From the NCBI GenBank assembly GCA_947039455.1, contig CAMQZB010000011.1, forward strand, positions 1 to 53,883: a stretch of 53,883 nt of DNA, read 5' to 3'. Shown in pieces: positions 24,403 through 35,670 of the stretch. Under the pieces are notes generated by a model, which made no database searches, was not told the DNA's origin, and saw only the letters and a list, made by a program, of their open reading frames with translations. Made by a program: the position numbers and the translations under genes. The first letter of the stretch is position 1; each line of letters begins with the position of its first letter. Source of the DNA: an uncultured Clostridia bacterium (lineage in GTDB: Bacteria; Bacillota; Clostridia; Christensenellales; CAMQZB01).

Positions 24403-24876
24403 TTAAGCTTCTACTTGTTCAACAGCAACTTCTGCAACTGGAGCAGCTTCTACTACTGGAGCAGTTACTGGTGCAGCTACTGGAGCAGCTACTGGAGCAG
24501 CGTCAGCATATGGTCTTTGATATGAGAACTTATCGTTACGTTCACGTCTTTCAGGTTTTTTAGCAGTTTTTGCTGCTTCAGTCTTTTTGTTCTCAATTAC
24601 GTTAGTAATCATGTAACGAACAAAAGCGTCGCTAACCTTCATTTTGTGCTCTAAAGTTTTCAAGCTTGCTGGGTCTGCTTCAAAAGCAACTAGGACATAG
24701 AATCCTTCGTTTTTAAAGTTGATAGTGTAAGCATATTTTTTCATGCCCCATTTGTCAACACTTGAAACAACACCGTTTGATGCCTCGATTTCGTTTTCCA
24801 CCATCTTCATTGCAGCTTCTCTTTTATCGTCAGCCACGTCCTTGTCGATGATATAAAGCAATTCGTATTTTTTCAT
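24403..24876 (-). CDS. rpsF: 30S ribosomal protein S6 with an Ala/Pro/Val-rich tail
   Basis: The first ~95 residues are a normal S6 (MKKYELLYIIDKDVADDKR, VDKWGMKKYAYTINFKNEGFYVLVAFEA, VSDAFVRYMITNVIE). About 60 extra residues follow: a basic linker (KKTEAAKTAKKPERRERNDKFSYQRPY) and an ADAAPVAAPVAAPVTAPVV-type repeat ending EVAVEQVEA. Tails on S6 occur in several lineages, but this low-complexity APVAAPV repeat is notable. AGGAGG precedes the ATG. First gene of its operon; promoter at 24956-24984. Confidence 0.97.
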   Translation of the reverse strand: MKKYELLYIIDKDVADDKREAAMKMVENEIEASNGVVSSVDKWGMKKYAYTINFKNEGFYVLVAFEADPASLKTLEHKMKVSDAFVRYMITNVIENKKTEAAKTAKKPERRERNDKFSYQRPYADAAPVAAPVAAPVTAPVVEAAPVAEVAVEQVEA

Positions 24877-24955
24877 TGTTTTACCTCCTGGTCTTATTGT
24901 CCCTTGTTTTCCTCAAGAGAAAGGATATTACATATATTTCAATACGTACTTATAT

Positions 24956-24984
24956 ATATTATACTACTTCAATGAAGAAGTCAA
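24956..24984 (-). promoter_or_regulatory. rpsF-ssb-rpsR promoter
   Basis: Minus strand TTGACT (24979-24984), 17-nt spacer, TAATAT (24956-24961). It leaves a leader of about 75 nt. I did not find a convincing S6:S18 binding motif in it. Confidence 0.65.
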
Positions 24985-25000
24985 GTAATCTATTTGAATT

Positions 25001-25687
25001 TTAGAAAATTCCGTGGACAATCTTTAGAAAAGATTTAAGCTTTTCAGTATCCACACCAAGAACCCTAGAATTATCGCAACGAACCGCAGTTCCTACGTGA
25101 ATAAAGGTAGGTTTCACCTTTTGGCAAATCTCTACTACGTTGCTGTGGTTGATATTTGCTCCAACTAGAATATTCACTTTTTTGCTGATATTAACTAGCT
25201 TTTCTAGCACATCAAGGTTTTCCATGATATGCTTGTTTCCACCCTTAGTTAAAACATTTGTTGCACCTAAAGTAGTTAAATCCGCTATGCCCTTTTCAAA
25301 ATTATTTAACCCATTAAAGCAAGCATGGAAAGTCACTTCTAACTGCTTTCTATAAGACAGCAAATCCATCATAGCCGTCATGTCAATTTCCCCATTTGGA
25401 GTTACGCCACCGATAACAATTCCGTTAGCTTTGGTTGTGGCAATTATTTCGATTTCTCGTTTCATAACTTCTAAATCAAATTCATTAATTTCGAAAGTTT
25501 TTGCGTGAGGACGCACCATAACGTTTACAGGAATGTCTACGTTATTTGTTACTTTTTCAATTAAAGCATAGCTTGGGGTTAATCCGTCCTCTTCAAAACC
25601 CATTATTAATTCTATGCGATTTCCGCCAAATTCTTGGATTTTCATAGCATCATCATAAGTGCTAGCTATTATTTCTACATTTATCAT
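25001..25687 (-). CDS. cutC: CutC family protein
   Basis: TIM-barrel protein long linked to copper homeostasis, although its biochemical activity remains uncertain. The 228 residues show the family segments GGNRIELIMGFEEDGLTPSYALI, VNVMVRPHAKTFEINEFDLEVMKREI, GIVIGGVTPNGEID, FHACFNGLNNFEKGI, LTKGGN and FIHVGTAVR. AAGGAAGG precedes the ATG. It lies divergent from the PTS EIIA gene and alone on its transcript. No other copper gene is nearby. Confidence 0.93.
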   Translation of the reverse strand: MINVEIIASTYDDAMKIQEFGGNRIELIMGFEEDGLTPSYALIEKVTNNVDIPVNVMVRPHAKTFEINEFDLEVMKREIEIIATTKANGIVIGGVTPNGEIDMTAMMDLLSYRKQLEVTFHACFNGLNNFEKGIADLTTLGATNVLTKGGNKHIMENLDVLEKLVNISKKVNILVGANINHSNVVEICQKVKPTFIHVGTAVRCDNSRVLGVDTEKLKSFLKIVHGIF

Positions 25688-25708
25688 AAAATTTCCTTCC
25701 TTTACGTC

Positions 25709-25737
25709 TTGATTTTCCTTTCAACTTATTGTATAAT
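25709..25737 (+). promoter_or_regulatory. Promoter of the EIIA gene
   Basis: TTGATT (25709-25714), 17-nt spacer, TATAAT (25732-25737), 35 nt before the start codon. Confidence 0.75.
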
Positions 25738-25772
25738 ATAAATATAATATAAAAAATTTTTGAGGTGATTAT

Positions 25773-26225
25773 ATGAATAACAAAGTATTTGGTTTTTGCC
25801 AAGGCAAAACAGTATTGCTAAATAATATTTCCGATCCAGTATTTTCAGAAAAAATGTTAGGTGACGGAATCGCTATTTACCCTAATAAAAAATCTAAATT
25901 TATCACTGCGCCTTTTGACGGTGTAATTAATTTAATTTCAAACACAAAACACGCTGTGGGAATTACTACAACTGCTGGAAATGAATTTCTAATTCACATC
26001 GGTTTAGAAACAGTTGAGCTTAAAGGCGAAGGGTTCACTCCGCTTGTTGAAATTAATCAAGAAGTGAAAGCTGGAACTCCTTTGATGGAAGTTGATTGGG
26101 ATATTATCGACAATCATTCTTTGGATAAATCAGTTATGCTTGTGAATTGCGACTACTCAATTACTGCGTTTGAATATCACGAATCTGACGAAGTTCAAGC
26201 TGACACAGTAGTTCTTGAATTCTAA
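25773..26225 (+). CDS. Stand-alone PTS EIIA, glucose (Crr) family
   Basis: Phosphocarrier between HPr and an EIIB domain of a glucose-family PTS. The 150-residue protein has the beta-sandwich layout PVFSEKMLGDGIAIYP, FDGVINLISNTKHAVGITTTAGNEFLIHIGLETVELKGEGF. Both active-site histidines are present (H of KHAVGI and the phosphorylated H of LIHIGLET). The C-terminal DYSITAFEYHESDEV strand replaces the usual TPVVVTN motif. No EIIB or EIIC gene is nearby, so it acts in trans. GAGGTGATT precedes the ATG; a terminator follows. Confidence 0.93.
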   Translation: MNNKVFGFCQGKTVLLNNISDPVFSEKMLGDGIAIYPNKKSKFITAPFDGVINLISNTKHAVGITTTAGNEFLIHIGLETVELKGEGFTPLVEINQEVKAGTPLMEVDWDIIDNHSLDKSVMLVNCDYSITAFEYHESDEVQADTVVLEF

Positions 26226-26257
26226 AATGTTTTAACATACTTTAATACAAAATTAAA

Positions 26258-26296
26258 ATTTAGACTATATCTTTAATTAGATATAGTCTATTTTTC
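26258..26296 (+). terminator. EIIA terminator
   Basis: TAGACTATATCT-TTAATT-AGATATAGTCTA followed by TTTTTC. Confidence 0.9.
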
Positions 26297-26319
26297 ATTT
26301 TCACAATAAACTATTACGT

Positions 26320-26706
26320 TTATTTCTTCTCTTTATAGTCCTTTAACTTAACCACGAAACTCTTGAATTTCTCGAAAGCTAAATCGGAAATATCGTGTTC
26401 AATACGGCAAGCATCCCCATCTGCAACATCTTCAGGCACATCTATTAATTGAAAAAACTCGCTGATAACAGTGTGTCTTTCGTAAACATATTTCGCCCTG
26501 AAAACACCTTTTTCCGTTAGGATAATTTGCTTGTTTTCATCAAGAATCAAGAACCCTTCATTTTTTAGAATAGAAACCGCCTTTGAAATACTAGATTTCG
26601 TGAAACCCAGCTTATTGATAATATCCACCGAACGGCAACTGCCTTTCTTTTGTTGGATTAAATATATAATTTCTAAATAATTTTCACTAGATTCAAATAA
26701 ATTCAT
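26320..26706 (-). CDS. DtxR/MntR-family metal-dependent regulator
   Basis: A 128-residue DNA-binding protein with an N-terminal winged helix (GSCRSVDIINKLGFTKSSISKAVSILKNEGFL) and the metal-sensing dimerisation domain (YERHTVISEFFQLIDVPEDVADGDACRIEHDIS). In the motif DACRIEH the cysteine (C100) takes the place used by Cys102 in DtxR rather than the Glu99 of manganese-type MntR. E103, H104 and H78 match conserved ligands. The upstream position equivalent to DtxR Met10 or MntR Asp8 is Asn here. An iron or mixed response is therefore likelier than pure manganese; this is inference. Lacks the SH3 domain of DtxR. Start chosen by GGGAGAG. Confidence 0.9.
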   Translation of the reverse strand: MNLFESSENYLEIIYLIQQKKGSCRSVDIINKLGFTKSSISKAVSILKNEGFLILDENKQIILTEKGVFRAKYVYERHTVISEFFQLIDVPEDVADGDACRIEHDISDLAFEKFKSFVVKLKDYKEKK

Positions 26707-26732
26707 GACAGCTCTCCCCATATCTTTCCTAT

Positions 26733-26761
26733 ATTATACCCCATTCCCACCATTTTTGCAA
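26733..26761 (-). promoter_or_regulatory. Promoter of the DtxR-family gene
   Basis: Minus strand TTGCAA (26756-26761), 17-nt spacer, TATAAT (26733-26738). The -35 box abuts the truncated repeat at 26760-26786. Confidence 0.78.
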
Positions 26762-26786
26762 CCCCATTTTACTTAATATAAAAATC
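26760..26786 (-). repeat. Truncated 5' part of the dispersed element
   Basis: 27 nt identical but for one base to 26949-26975, the lead of copy 4: GATTTTTATATTAAGT then AAAATGGGGTT on the minus strand. Only the lead and the first arm are present. Between the two lies a 160-nt stretch that is nearly all A and C on the plus strand (G/T on minus). Confidence 0.75.
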
Positions 26787-26908
26787 CAAGCAATTCAAAC
26801 CCCATCACAAAACCCCACACCCCCAAAAATGCCCACTCCCCCAAACCCAACAAACACCACCCACCCCTACTTAATCCACAGCCACAAAAAAATCCTCCCC
26901 ATAAAACA

Positions 26909-26958
26909 GCGGGTCAAGGGTCTCAGACCCTTGTGGGGTTTGGGGTAAAACCCCATTT
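26909..26958 (-). repeat. Dispersed two-hairpin element, copy 4
   Basis: Minus strand AAATGGGGT-TTT-ACCCC, linker AAACCCCAC, second hairpin AAGGGTCTGAGACCCTT, GACCCG. The second stem differs from copies 2 and 3 at paired positions. It comes right after the V-ATPase operon terminator, in the direction of that operon. No gene lies in 26739-27031. Confidence 0.82.
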
Positions 26959-26978
26959 CACTTAATATAAAAATCAAA

Positions 26979-27028
26979 ACAAAAAAAAAGCCAAGTTTCC
27001 AAAACAACGTTTTGGAAACTTGGCTTTT
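26979..27028 (-). terminator. V-ATPase operon terminator
   Basis: Minus strand AAAAGCCAAGTTTCCAAAAC and its complement GTTTTGGAAACTTGGCTTTT around GTT or TTG; an ~18-bp stem followed by a T-run. Confidence 0.93.
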
Positions 27029-27031
27029 AAA

Positions 27032-27679
27032 TTAATTTTTTTCTAGTAATTCACGAGCAGCGATCATGTCTTTGACTTTCATGATACGAGTAGTAGCTGC
27101 ACGGTCGTTTTCTTCAAGTTTCATACGAATATACTTGATAGTTTCGTTAAGCTGAGGAATCATAACGTATTCCAAAGCGTTAACACGACGTTTATTTTTT
27201 TCAATTTCCACAGCTAGCATGTTGCACGCCTTTTCTATTTCCGCCAACTCAATAAGTTTTTTCAAAACCTTTTGAAGTTCGGTAATAGATGAGTCCGCCT
27301 CACCAGTAATCGTTGAAAAACTGTAAGGAAAGATATCACCTGAAGCGGATTCCACGATTTGAATATCAGGAACAGCAACGCTCATGATATTTTTCGAACC
27401 GCAAGTAATCTCAACGGACTTTGACGGCATAGACAGTGCTTCTTCTAGTACTTGTGAAGAAGTCAAAGCCCTTGCTAGAGTAAAAGCTGAAAGTGTGTCA
27501 GATAAACCTTTTTCAACAGTTTCTCGTAGGTCCTTGTTCTTGCGAATAAGCACTGAGAATTGTCTAATCATTTCGTCCGACTTGTCTTTTAGCAATTTAT
27601 GTCCACGGATTGCCGTAGTCAACCTTGCTTTAAGACGCTTCATCTCCATTCTTGTAGGATTTACATTTAATCTTGCCAT
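27032..27679 (-). CDS. ntpD: V-type ATPase subunit D (central stalk)
   Basis: Rotor shaft that transmits torque between the catalytic A/B ring and the membrane ring. The 215-residue protein begins ARLNVNPTRMEMKRLKARL, the near-invariant D-subunit start. It is almost entirely long amphipathic helices forming a coiled-coil hairpin at both ends (residues about 8-70 and 130-205, with the VNALEYVMIPQLNETIKYI segment). GGGGGTGA precedes the ATG. Last gene of the operon. Confidence 0.97.
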   Translation of the reverse strand: MARLNVNPTRMEMKRLKARLTTAIRGHKLLKDKSDEMIRQFSVLIRKNKDLRETVEKGLSDTLSAFTLARALTSSQVLEEALSMPSKSVEITCGSKNIMSVAVPDIQIVESASGDIFPYSFSTITGEADSSITELQKVLKKLIELAEIEKACNMLAVEIEKNKRRVNALEYVMIPQLNETIKYIRMKLEENDRAATTRIMKVKDMIAARELLEKN

Positions 27680-27696
27680 AAAAAATTCACCCCCAA

Positions 27697-29076
27697 CTAA
27701 TCTGCTTTATTCGGGTAATATTTTTCAATATATGTGTCTTTAATACGTTTCAATTCATTTTTTGGAAGTATTCCAAGTAGTTTCCAACCAAGGTCAAGAG
27801 TTTCGTTGATGTCACGGTTTGATGTAAAACCTTGAGAAATATATTCTTTCTCAAACTCTCCAGCAAACTTCGCATACAACTTATCAACATCAGACAATGC
27901 TGCATCACCAAGTATTGTTGCTAGCTCTTTAGCATCTTTTCCACGAGAATATGCTGCGAATAATTGATTCATTGTGTCAGCATGGTCCTCACGAGTTTTG
28001 TTTGCTCCAATACCTTTGTCTTTTAAACGAGAAAGTGATGGCAAAACATCGATTGGTGGAACTATTCCTTTTTTGTGTAAATCACGTGAAAGAATTATTT
28101 GTCCTTCAGTGATGTAACCAGTCAAATCAGGGATTGGATGAGTTTTGTCGTCCTCTGGCATTGTAAGAATTGGAATTTGAGTAATTGAACCCGGTTTTCC
28201 TTTAATCTTACCCGCTCTTTCGTACATTGAAGCTAAATCGGTATATAAATAACCTGGGTAGCCACGACGTCCTGGAACTTCTTTTCTTGCAGCAGATGTT
28301 TCACGCAATGCTTCCGCATAGTTAGTGATATCCGTCATGATAACAAGTACGTGCATTCCAAGCTCGAACGCCAAGTATTCAGCACAAGTAAGTGCCATAC
28401 GAGGTGTTGCGATACGCTCGATTGCAGGATCGTTTGCTAAGTTCATGAACAATACTGTACGTTCAATTGCTCCAGTTTTTCTAAAATCTGAGATAAAGTA
28501 ATCCGCTTCTTCATGAGTAATACCCATGGCAGCGAATACTACCGCAAATTTGCTGTCTGAATTTAGAACCTTTGCTTGTCTAGCAATTTGCGCTGCTAGG
28601 TTTGCGTGAGGTAGTCCACTCATTGAGAATACTGGTAGTTTTTGTCCACGTACTAGAGTATTCAATCCATCGATAGCTGAAATTCCTGTTTGAATAAATT
28701 CGTTAGGGTAATCTCTGGCTGCGGGATTGATAGGTTGACCGTTGATGTCCATTCTTTTTTCTGGTATTAATTCAACACCGCCATCAATAGGTTTTCCCAT
28801 TCCGTTAAATACACGTCCAAGCATGTCACGGCTTACATTAAGTGTTAAACCACGACCTAAAAATCTTGCTTTACTAGTTGAGATTTTCAAACCTTGAGTG
28901 CCTTCGAATAATTGAACTAACGCTCTATCACGGTCTATTTGCAATACTTTACCTGAACGAATTTCTCCGTTTTCTTGCTCAATTTCAACTAACTCATCAA
29001 ATTTTACATCAACTACATTGTCAACAAGCATTAGTGGGCCAACAACTTCTCTTATAGTTTTATATTCTTTAAGCAT
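27697..29076 (-). CDS. ntpB: V-type ATPase subunit B
   Basis: Non-catalytic partner of subunit A in the hexameric head. The 459-residue protein starts with a beta-barrel ([21 protein letters not shown]), then the P-loop-like region without a Walker lysine ([26 protein letters not shown]), FVFAAMG-type strand and [27 protein letters not shown] precedes the ATG, which overlaps the end of ntpA by 8 nt. Confidence 0.98.
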   Translation of the reverse strand: MLKEYKTIREVVGPLMLVDNVVDVKFDELVEIEQENGEIRSGKVLQIDRDRALVQLFEGTQGLKISTSKARFLGRGLTLNVSRDMLGRVFNGMGKPIDGGVELIPEKRMDINGQPINPAARDYPNEFIQTGISAIDGLNTLVRGQKLPVFSMSGLPHANLAAQIARQAKVLNSDSKFAVVFAAMGITHEEADYFISDFRKTGAIERTVLFMNLANDPAIERIATPRMALTCAEYLAFELGMHVLVIMTDITNYAEALRETSAARKEVPGRRGYPGYLYTDLASMYERAGKIKGKPGSITQIPILTMPEDDKTHPIPDLTGYITEGQIILSRDLHKKGIVPPIDVLPSLSRLKDKGIGANKTREDHADTMNQLFAAYSRGKDAKELATILGDAALSDVDKLYAKFAGEFEKEYISQGFTSNRDINETLDLGWKLLGILPKNELKRIKDTYIEKYYPNKAD

Positions 29077-30838
29077 CGATTAACCCTCCTTCACTTTCAA
29101 GTGCTTTTAACTCTGCTTCCATTTCTCTTTCGATTATGTCAAACTGAGCCAAGTCTTTTTCTTCAATATATTTACATCTACCAACTTTATCACGTGCTTT
29201 GATTTTCAAAATATCATCTAAATCCACATCTTTTCCAAGAGATTGATTTCCCTCAACGAAGAATTTATTGATTAAGTGTAACATTTTGAATTGCTTTTCC
29301 ATTGACGCGTATGTGTCAATATCGTGGAAGGCATTTTGATGTAGGTAATCTTCTCTGATAGTTCTTGCTGTCTCTAATGTTAGACGGTCTTTAGAACTTA
29401 ATGCATCGATACCTACTAAACGAACGATTTCGTCTAATTCAGATTCTTCTTGCAATACTTTCATTGCAAATGCTCTTAATGACAAGAACTCTGGTGAGAT
29501 ATTATCACTAAACCAATCCGCTAGTCTATCAGAATACAATGAGTAACTAATTAACCAATCGATTGCTGGGAAGTGACGTTTGTACGCTAAACTAGCTGAC
29601 AAACCCCAGAATACTTTTACGATACGAAGTGTAGCTTGAGATACTGGCTCAGACAAATCTCCTCCTGGAGGTGATACTGCGCCGATAGCTGTTACTGATC
29701 CAACAGTGTCGCTACTTCCTAATGTTCTAACCATTCCTGCTCTTTCATAGAATTCAGCCAAACGACTTCCAAGATACGCTGGGTATCCTTCTTCTCCTGG
29801 CATTTCTTCTAAACGACCAGACATTTCACGAAGTGCTTCCGCCCAACGAGATGTTGAATCTGCCATGATTGCTACGTTGTATCCCATGTCTCTGAAGTAT
29901 TCAGCGATAGTGATTCCTGTGTAGATTGACGCTTCACGAGCGGCAACTGGCATATCTGATGTGTTGGCTATCAAAACAGTACGTTTCATTAGTGGTTGAC
30001 CAGATTTTGGATCTACCAATTCTGGGAACTCATTTAGAACGTCCGTCATTTCGTTTCCACGTTCACCGCAACCAACGTATACAATAATCTCCGCATCAGC
30101 CCATTTCGCTAATTGATGTTGTACTACTGTTTTTCCTGAACCGAATGGTCCTGGAACTGCAGCTACTCCGCCTTTTGCGATTGGGAACAATGTGTCAATT
30201 ACACGTTGACCTGTGATCATTGGTGAGTTTGGTGGCAATTTTTCTTTGAAAGGACGACCACGTCTTACTGGCCATTTTTGGCACATTGAAACATCGACGT
30301 TTCCTTTCTCTGTTTTAACTACCGCTACCGTTTGGTCAATGTTGAAATCTCCGTCTTTAATTTCGATTATTTCACCTGATATACCAAATGGCACCATGAT
30401 TTTATGCAAAACAATAGCAGTTTCTTGCACTGTTCCGATAATATCACCTTGTTCTATTTTATCTCCAACTTTTCTTGTTGATTTAAATGCCCAAACCTTT
30501 TCATGGTCCAAAGATGGTACGTAAACACCACGAGCAATTCTATCACCACAAGCTTCTACAAGTTTATTTAGCGGACGTTGAATTCCGTCATAAATACTCT
30601 CAATAAGCCCTGGTCCAAGTTCAACAGATAGTGGAGCTTCTGTAGATACAACAATTTCACCCGGCCCTAAGCCAGCAGTTTCCTCGTATACCTGAATTGA
30701 AGCTTTGTCTCCTCTAAGTTCAATGATTTCGCCGATAAGTCCCAATTCTGAAACTTTTACAACGTCATACATTTTAGAGTCGCCCATATTTTCCGCTACG
30801 ATTAGCGGACCTGATACTTTTATAACTCTTCCTTGCAT
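29069..30838 (-). CDS. ntpA: V-type ATPase catalytic subunit A
   Basis: Catalytic subunit of the rotary ATPase. The 589-residue protein has the N-terminal barrel, the A-type-specific insert (about residues 110-190, [15 protein letters not shown]), the Walker A GPFGSGKT near 230-237 and the signature [32 protein letters not shown]. The long insert separates it clearly from F-type beta subunits. The start is the ATG at 30838 (GGAGAAAATA upstream); an in-frame TTG four codons earlier overlaps the ribosome site and is rejected. Confidence 0.98.
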   Translation of the reverse strand: MQGRVIKVSGPLIVAENMGDSKMYDVVKVSELGLIGEIIELRGDKASIQVYEETAGLGPGEIVVSTEAPLSVELGPGLIESIYDGIQRPLNKLVEACGDRIARGVYVPSLDHEKVWAFKSTRKVGDKIEQGDIIGTVQETAIVLHKIMVPFGISGEIIEIKDGDFNIDQTVAVVKTEKGNVDVSMCQKWPVRRGRPFKEKLPPNSPMITGQRVIDTLFPIAKGGVAAVPGPFGSGKTVVQHQLAKWADAEIIVYVGCGERGNEMTDVLNEFPELVDPKSGQPLMKRTVLIANTSDMPVAAREASIYTGITIAEYFRDMGYNVAIMADSTSRWAEALREMSGRLEEMPGEEGYPAYLGSRLAEFYERAGMVRTLGSSDTVGSVTAIGAVSPPGGDLSEPVSQATLRIVKVFWGLSASLAYKRHFPAIDWLISYSLYSDRLADWFSDNISPEFLSLRAFAMKVLQEESELDEIVRLVGIDALSSKDRLTLETARTIREDYLHQNAFHDIDTYASMEKQFKMLHLINKFFVEGNQSLGKDVDLDDILKIKARDKVGRCKYIEEKDLAQFDIIEREMEAELKALESEGGLIDA

Positions 30839-30877
30839 TATTTTCTCCAATATTTTTAAATTATATTTAATTTACTG

Positions 30878-31198
30878 TTAGTCTTTTCTAAATAAGATAT
30901 CCGCTCCGATTGCTTTTTCCATATCACGGCGAATACCGTTCATACCAAAACCAGTTGCTTCACCGCTTGGAATAGGAATAATTGCTGGGTAAGTCATTGA
31001 CTTGTACTTTTGCAAAAACTCTTCAATCTCCATTGCGATTCTTTCAGTGATGAAAATCACCTTAAACTTCTTTTGAGTCATTTCTTTTATATATGCTTTC
31101 GCTTCAACTCCAGTTGACACTCCGAATGTTTCCACTCCGATTGCTTTAAAAGCTAGAATGCTGTCTGGATCACCTATAATACCTATTCTATCTGTCAT
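30878..31198 (-). CDS. ntpG: V-type ATPase subunit F (NtpG)
   Basis: Small central-stalk subunit that binds subunit D. The 106-residue protein starts MTDRIGIIGDPDSILAFKAIGVETFGV, then FKVIFITERIAMEIEEFL, and PAIIPIPSGEATGFGMNGIRRDMEKAIGADIL, the normal pattern. The frame extends 13 codons upstream, but GGTGG before the ATG at 31198 fits best. It overlaps the end of ntpC by 11 nt, implying coupled translation. Confidence 0.95.
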   Translation of the reverse strand: MTDRIGIIGDPDSILAFKAIGVETFGVSTGVEAKAYIKEMTQKKFKVIFITERIAMEIEEFLQKYKSMTYPAIIPIPSGEATGFGMNGIRRDMEKAIGADILFRKD

Positions 31199-32198
31199 AA
31201 GTTTCCACCAACCTTTCTCTAATTTCCGCTGTGTCAAGGCTATTGTTTACACAAACCATAATTAATCTTACGTTTTTAATGATGTTATATCTTGCAAAAA
31301 CATAAGAGAAATACGTGCTTAGGCGTTGTTCTGGAATGAATTTAACATCTCTCCAAAGATCCATAAGCATATTTTCGCACATTTGCTCATACTTAGTTAA
31401 AGCTGATTTATCGCTTTCGCTTTCAATCAAAACTTTCCCTAATTCTTTATATTCAGTGAACCTTAATTTTTCAATCAAAGATTCCCCATTACCCTCTAAG
31501 TAAGCAGTGAAAACCGTTTCGTCAAAAGTTCCAAAAGGAATTAACATAGACAAAGCCATGTTGTCAGTAAGGTTAAAAGCCTTTGCTCTTACCACTGTTG
31601 ACAGGTTTATAAAGTTTACTTTCTTTTGATAGTATTCCATCAAAAGTGGGTCGTGGGCGTTTTTCAATGCCTGAAATATCTCGCTGTACATTGCCAAATT
31701 GCTTTCAATGTCAATTTTTAATGGAGTTAAATTCCCCAAAATATGAAATTCGTCAATCTTTTTACATAATTCAGCTTGGAATAAAGACAGGTCTTCATAG
31801 TTGTCAGACAAAACTTGGTCTTTCAACTCATCCGCGCTTTTTCTTGTATAACGATAGACTAATTTCCCATAGTCGACATTTTTTCCGTACTTTACTTTTA
31901 ATGCTGATTTCAAATTGTGATAATCATAACTTAAAGTCAAACATTTCAAGGCATGTTCACTTGGACAAGTTTCAATAATGAAATTGTACAAATTCTCTTC
32001 CTCTTTATCGCAAAGCAATTCGAATTCAAAAGGGTTTGTAACAGTTACGCCTTCGCCAAAACCAAATTCCATCACCATTTTCAATGCTGTTTCGCCGTTT
32101 TTTGCATCTAACAGTCTTGATAATTTGTCGTGATTAATTAGTTTTGTCATAAGGGAAGAAGCTGTGGCATTTGCGTAGATTGTTCCACTATTTACCAT
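31188..32198 (-). CDS. ntpC: V-type ATPase subunit C
   Basis: Funnel-shaped subunit (eukaryotic d homologue) that docks the central stalk on the membrane rotor ring. The 336-residue, mostly helical protein shows the three-fold internal similarity of the family. Recognisable parts are MVNSGTIYANATASSLMTKLI at the N-terminus, LKCLTLSYDYHNLKSALKVKYG and the C-terminal FSYVFARYNIIKNVRLIMVCVNN. AAAGGAG precedes the ATG. Position between ntpE and ntpG fits. Confidence 0.95.
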   Translation of the reverse strand: MVNSGTIYANATASSLMTKLINHDKLSRLLDAKNGETALKMVMEFGFGEGVTVTNPFEFELLCDKEEENLYNFIIETCPSEHALKCLTLSYDYHNLKSALKVKYGKNVDYGKLVYRYTRKSADELKDQVLSDNYEDLSLFQAELCKKIDEFHILGNLTPLKIDIESNLAMYSEIFQALKNAHDPLLMEYYQKKVNFINLSTVVRAKAFNLTDNMALSMLIPFGTFDETVFTAYLEGNGESLIEKLRFTEYKELGKVLIESESDKSALTKYEQMCENMLMDLWRDVKFIPEQRLSTYFSYVFARYNIIKNVRLIMVCVNNSLDTAEIRERLVETYDR

Positions 32199-32210
32199 TT
32201 CTAAACTCCT

Positions 32211-32789
32211 TTAACCAAACAGAATCTCTGCAGTTTCTTGTTCGATTTCCTCTTTTAGGCCTCTTAGGGTTGTTTCCAACGTTAAGTTTTTATCAACCAC
32301 TTTAGTTTGCAAAATAATTCCGCCTCTATAATCACTAGTGTTTTTTGACACAGTGATTGCAAGCCCTAATTCTTTTACAGTTTCTTCAATGAATGCTTTT
32401 GTTACAGTTTTATTAGCTGTTGACAAAACCACTTCATCTCCGTTTTCACCGTATTTACTAATTAGGGATTTGATATAGGCTAGATATTTTTTGCTGTCTA
32501 GTTCTAAAATTTTCTTGATAGCATGGTCGAAACACTCAGAAATAAGTGATTGTTTAGCTCTCAAAGAAATTTTTCTACCGTCCAATGTTGCCACAGTTTG
32601 ACGTCTTTCGATAATCAAGTGGCAATCTTTTTTTATAGCTTCAGTTTCTCTTTTTTCTTGTTCAGCGCTAGATTGTTTAGCATTTTCAATAATTTTTGCT
32701 GCTTCAATTCTAGCTTCGTCCAAAGTTACTTTAGCAAGACCATTGGCGTCGGCAATTATTTTTTCTACTATTGCCATATTTTCTGCCAT
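32211..32789 (-). CDS. ntpE: V-type ATPase subunit E
   Basis: Peripheral stalk subunit linking the head to subunit I. The 192-residue protein has a long N-terminal coiled coil (residues about 5-80, including ARIEAAKIIENAKQSSAEQEKRETEAIKKD) and a C-terminal globular part (SRGGIILQ-type strand, here DYRGGIILQTKVVDKNLTLETTLRGLKEEI). AAGGAG precedes the ATG. Confidence 0.95.
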   Translation of the reverse strand: MAENMAIVEKIIADANGLAKVTLDEARIEAAKIIENAKQSSAEQEKRETEAIKKDCHLIIERRQTVATLDGRKISLRAKQSLISECFDHAIKKILELDSKKYLAYIKSLISKYGENGDEVVLSTANKTVTKAFIEETVKELGLAITVSKNTSDYRGGIILQTKVVDKNLTLETTLRGLKEEIEQETAEILFG

Positions 32790-32800
32790 TGTGTTTCTCC

Positions 32801-35325
<2,525 letters not shown>

Positions 35326-35326
35326 A

Positions 35327-35638
35327 TTAAGAAATCACCCTCCCTACAATAAAATCTACAGCAGTGCCGATCTTGGCACTACCCTTTGCTTTAATATCAG
35401 AACCATCACTTGTTGCATCGTCAATGAATTTTGCGTAATTTTCATCAGCAGTTTTCATTGCCTTATCAGTGCTAGTTCGTCTTTGTTCTTTTAGTTTGTT
35501 GCCCATTTGCACATTCACTTTTTTAGCATCGTCATATGCGTCTTGCATGATTTTTCTGCTCTCGTTTTGAGCGTCTTTAATCATACTATCGGCTTCTTTC
35601 TCCGCTTCCAAAATTGATTGGATAACTTCTTTTACCAT
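35327..35638 (-). CDS. ntpF: V-type ATPase peripheral stalk subunit NtpF (subunit G/H type)
   Basis: A 103-residue protein with an N-terminal coiled coil (VIQSILEAEKEADSMIKDAQNESRKIMQDAYDDAKKV) and a GTAVDFIVGRVIS end, as in the small stalk subunit that pairs with NtpE. The first gene of the ntpFIKECGABD set, in exactly the Enterococcus hirae order but without ntpH and ntpJ. GGAGA precedes the ATG, 32 nt after upp, so the operon may read through from upp. Confidence 0.93.
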   Translation of the reverse strand: MVKEVIQSILEAEKEADSMIKDAQNESRKIMQDAYDDAKKVNVQMGNKLKEQRRTSTDKAMKTADENYAKFIDDATSDGSDIKAKGSAKIGTAVDFIVGRVIS

Positions 35639-35670
35639 ACGCTTATCTCCAATATTGTATTTTTTTTATA

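Noticed and set aside
24877-24955. S6:S18 autoregulatory RNA before rpsF
   Set aside because: The leader is short and I could not find the bulged CCGA-type motif in a stable stem.
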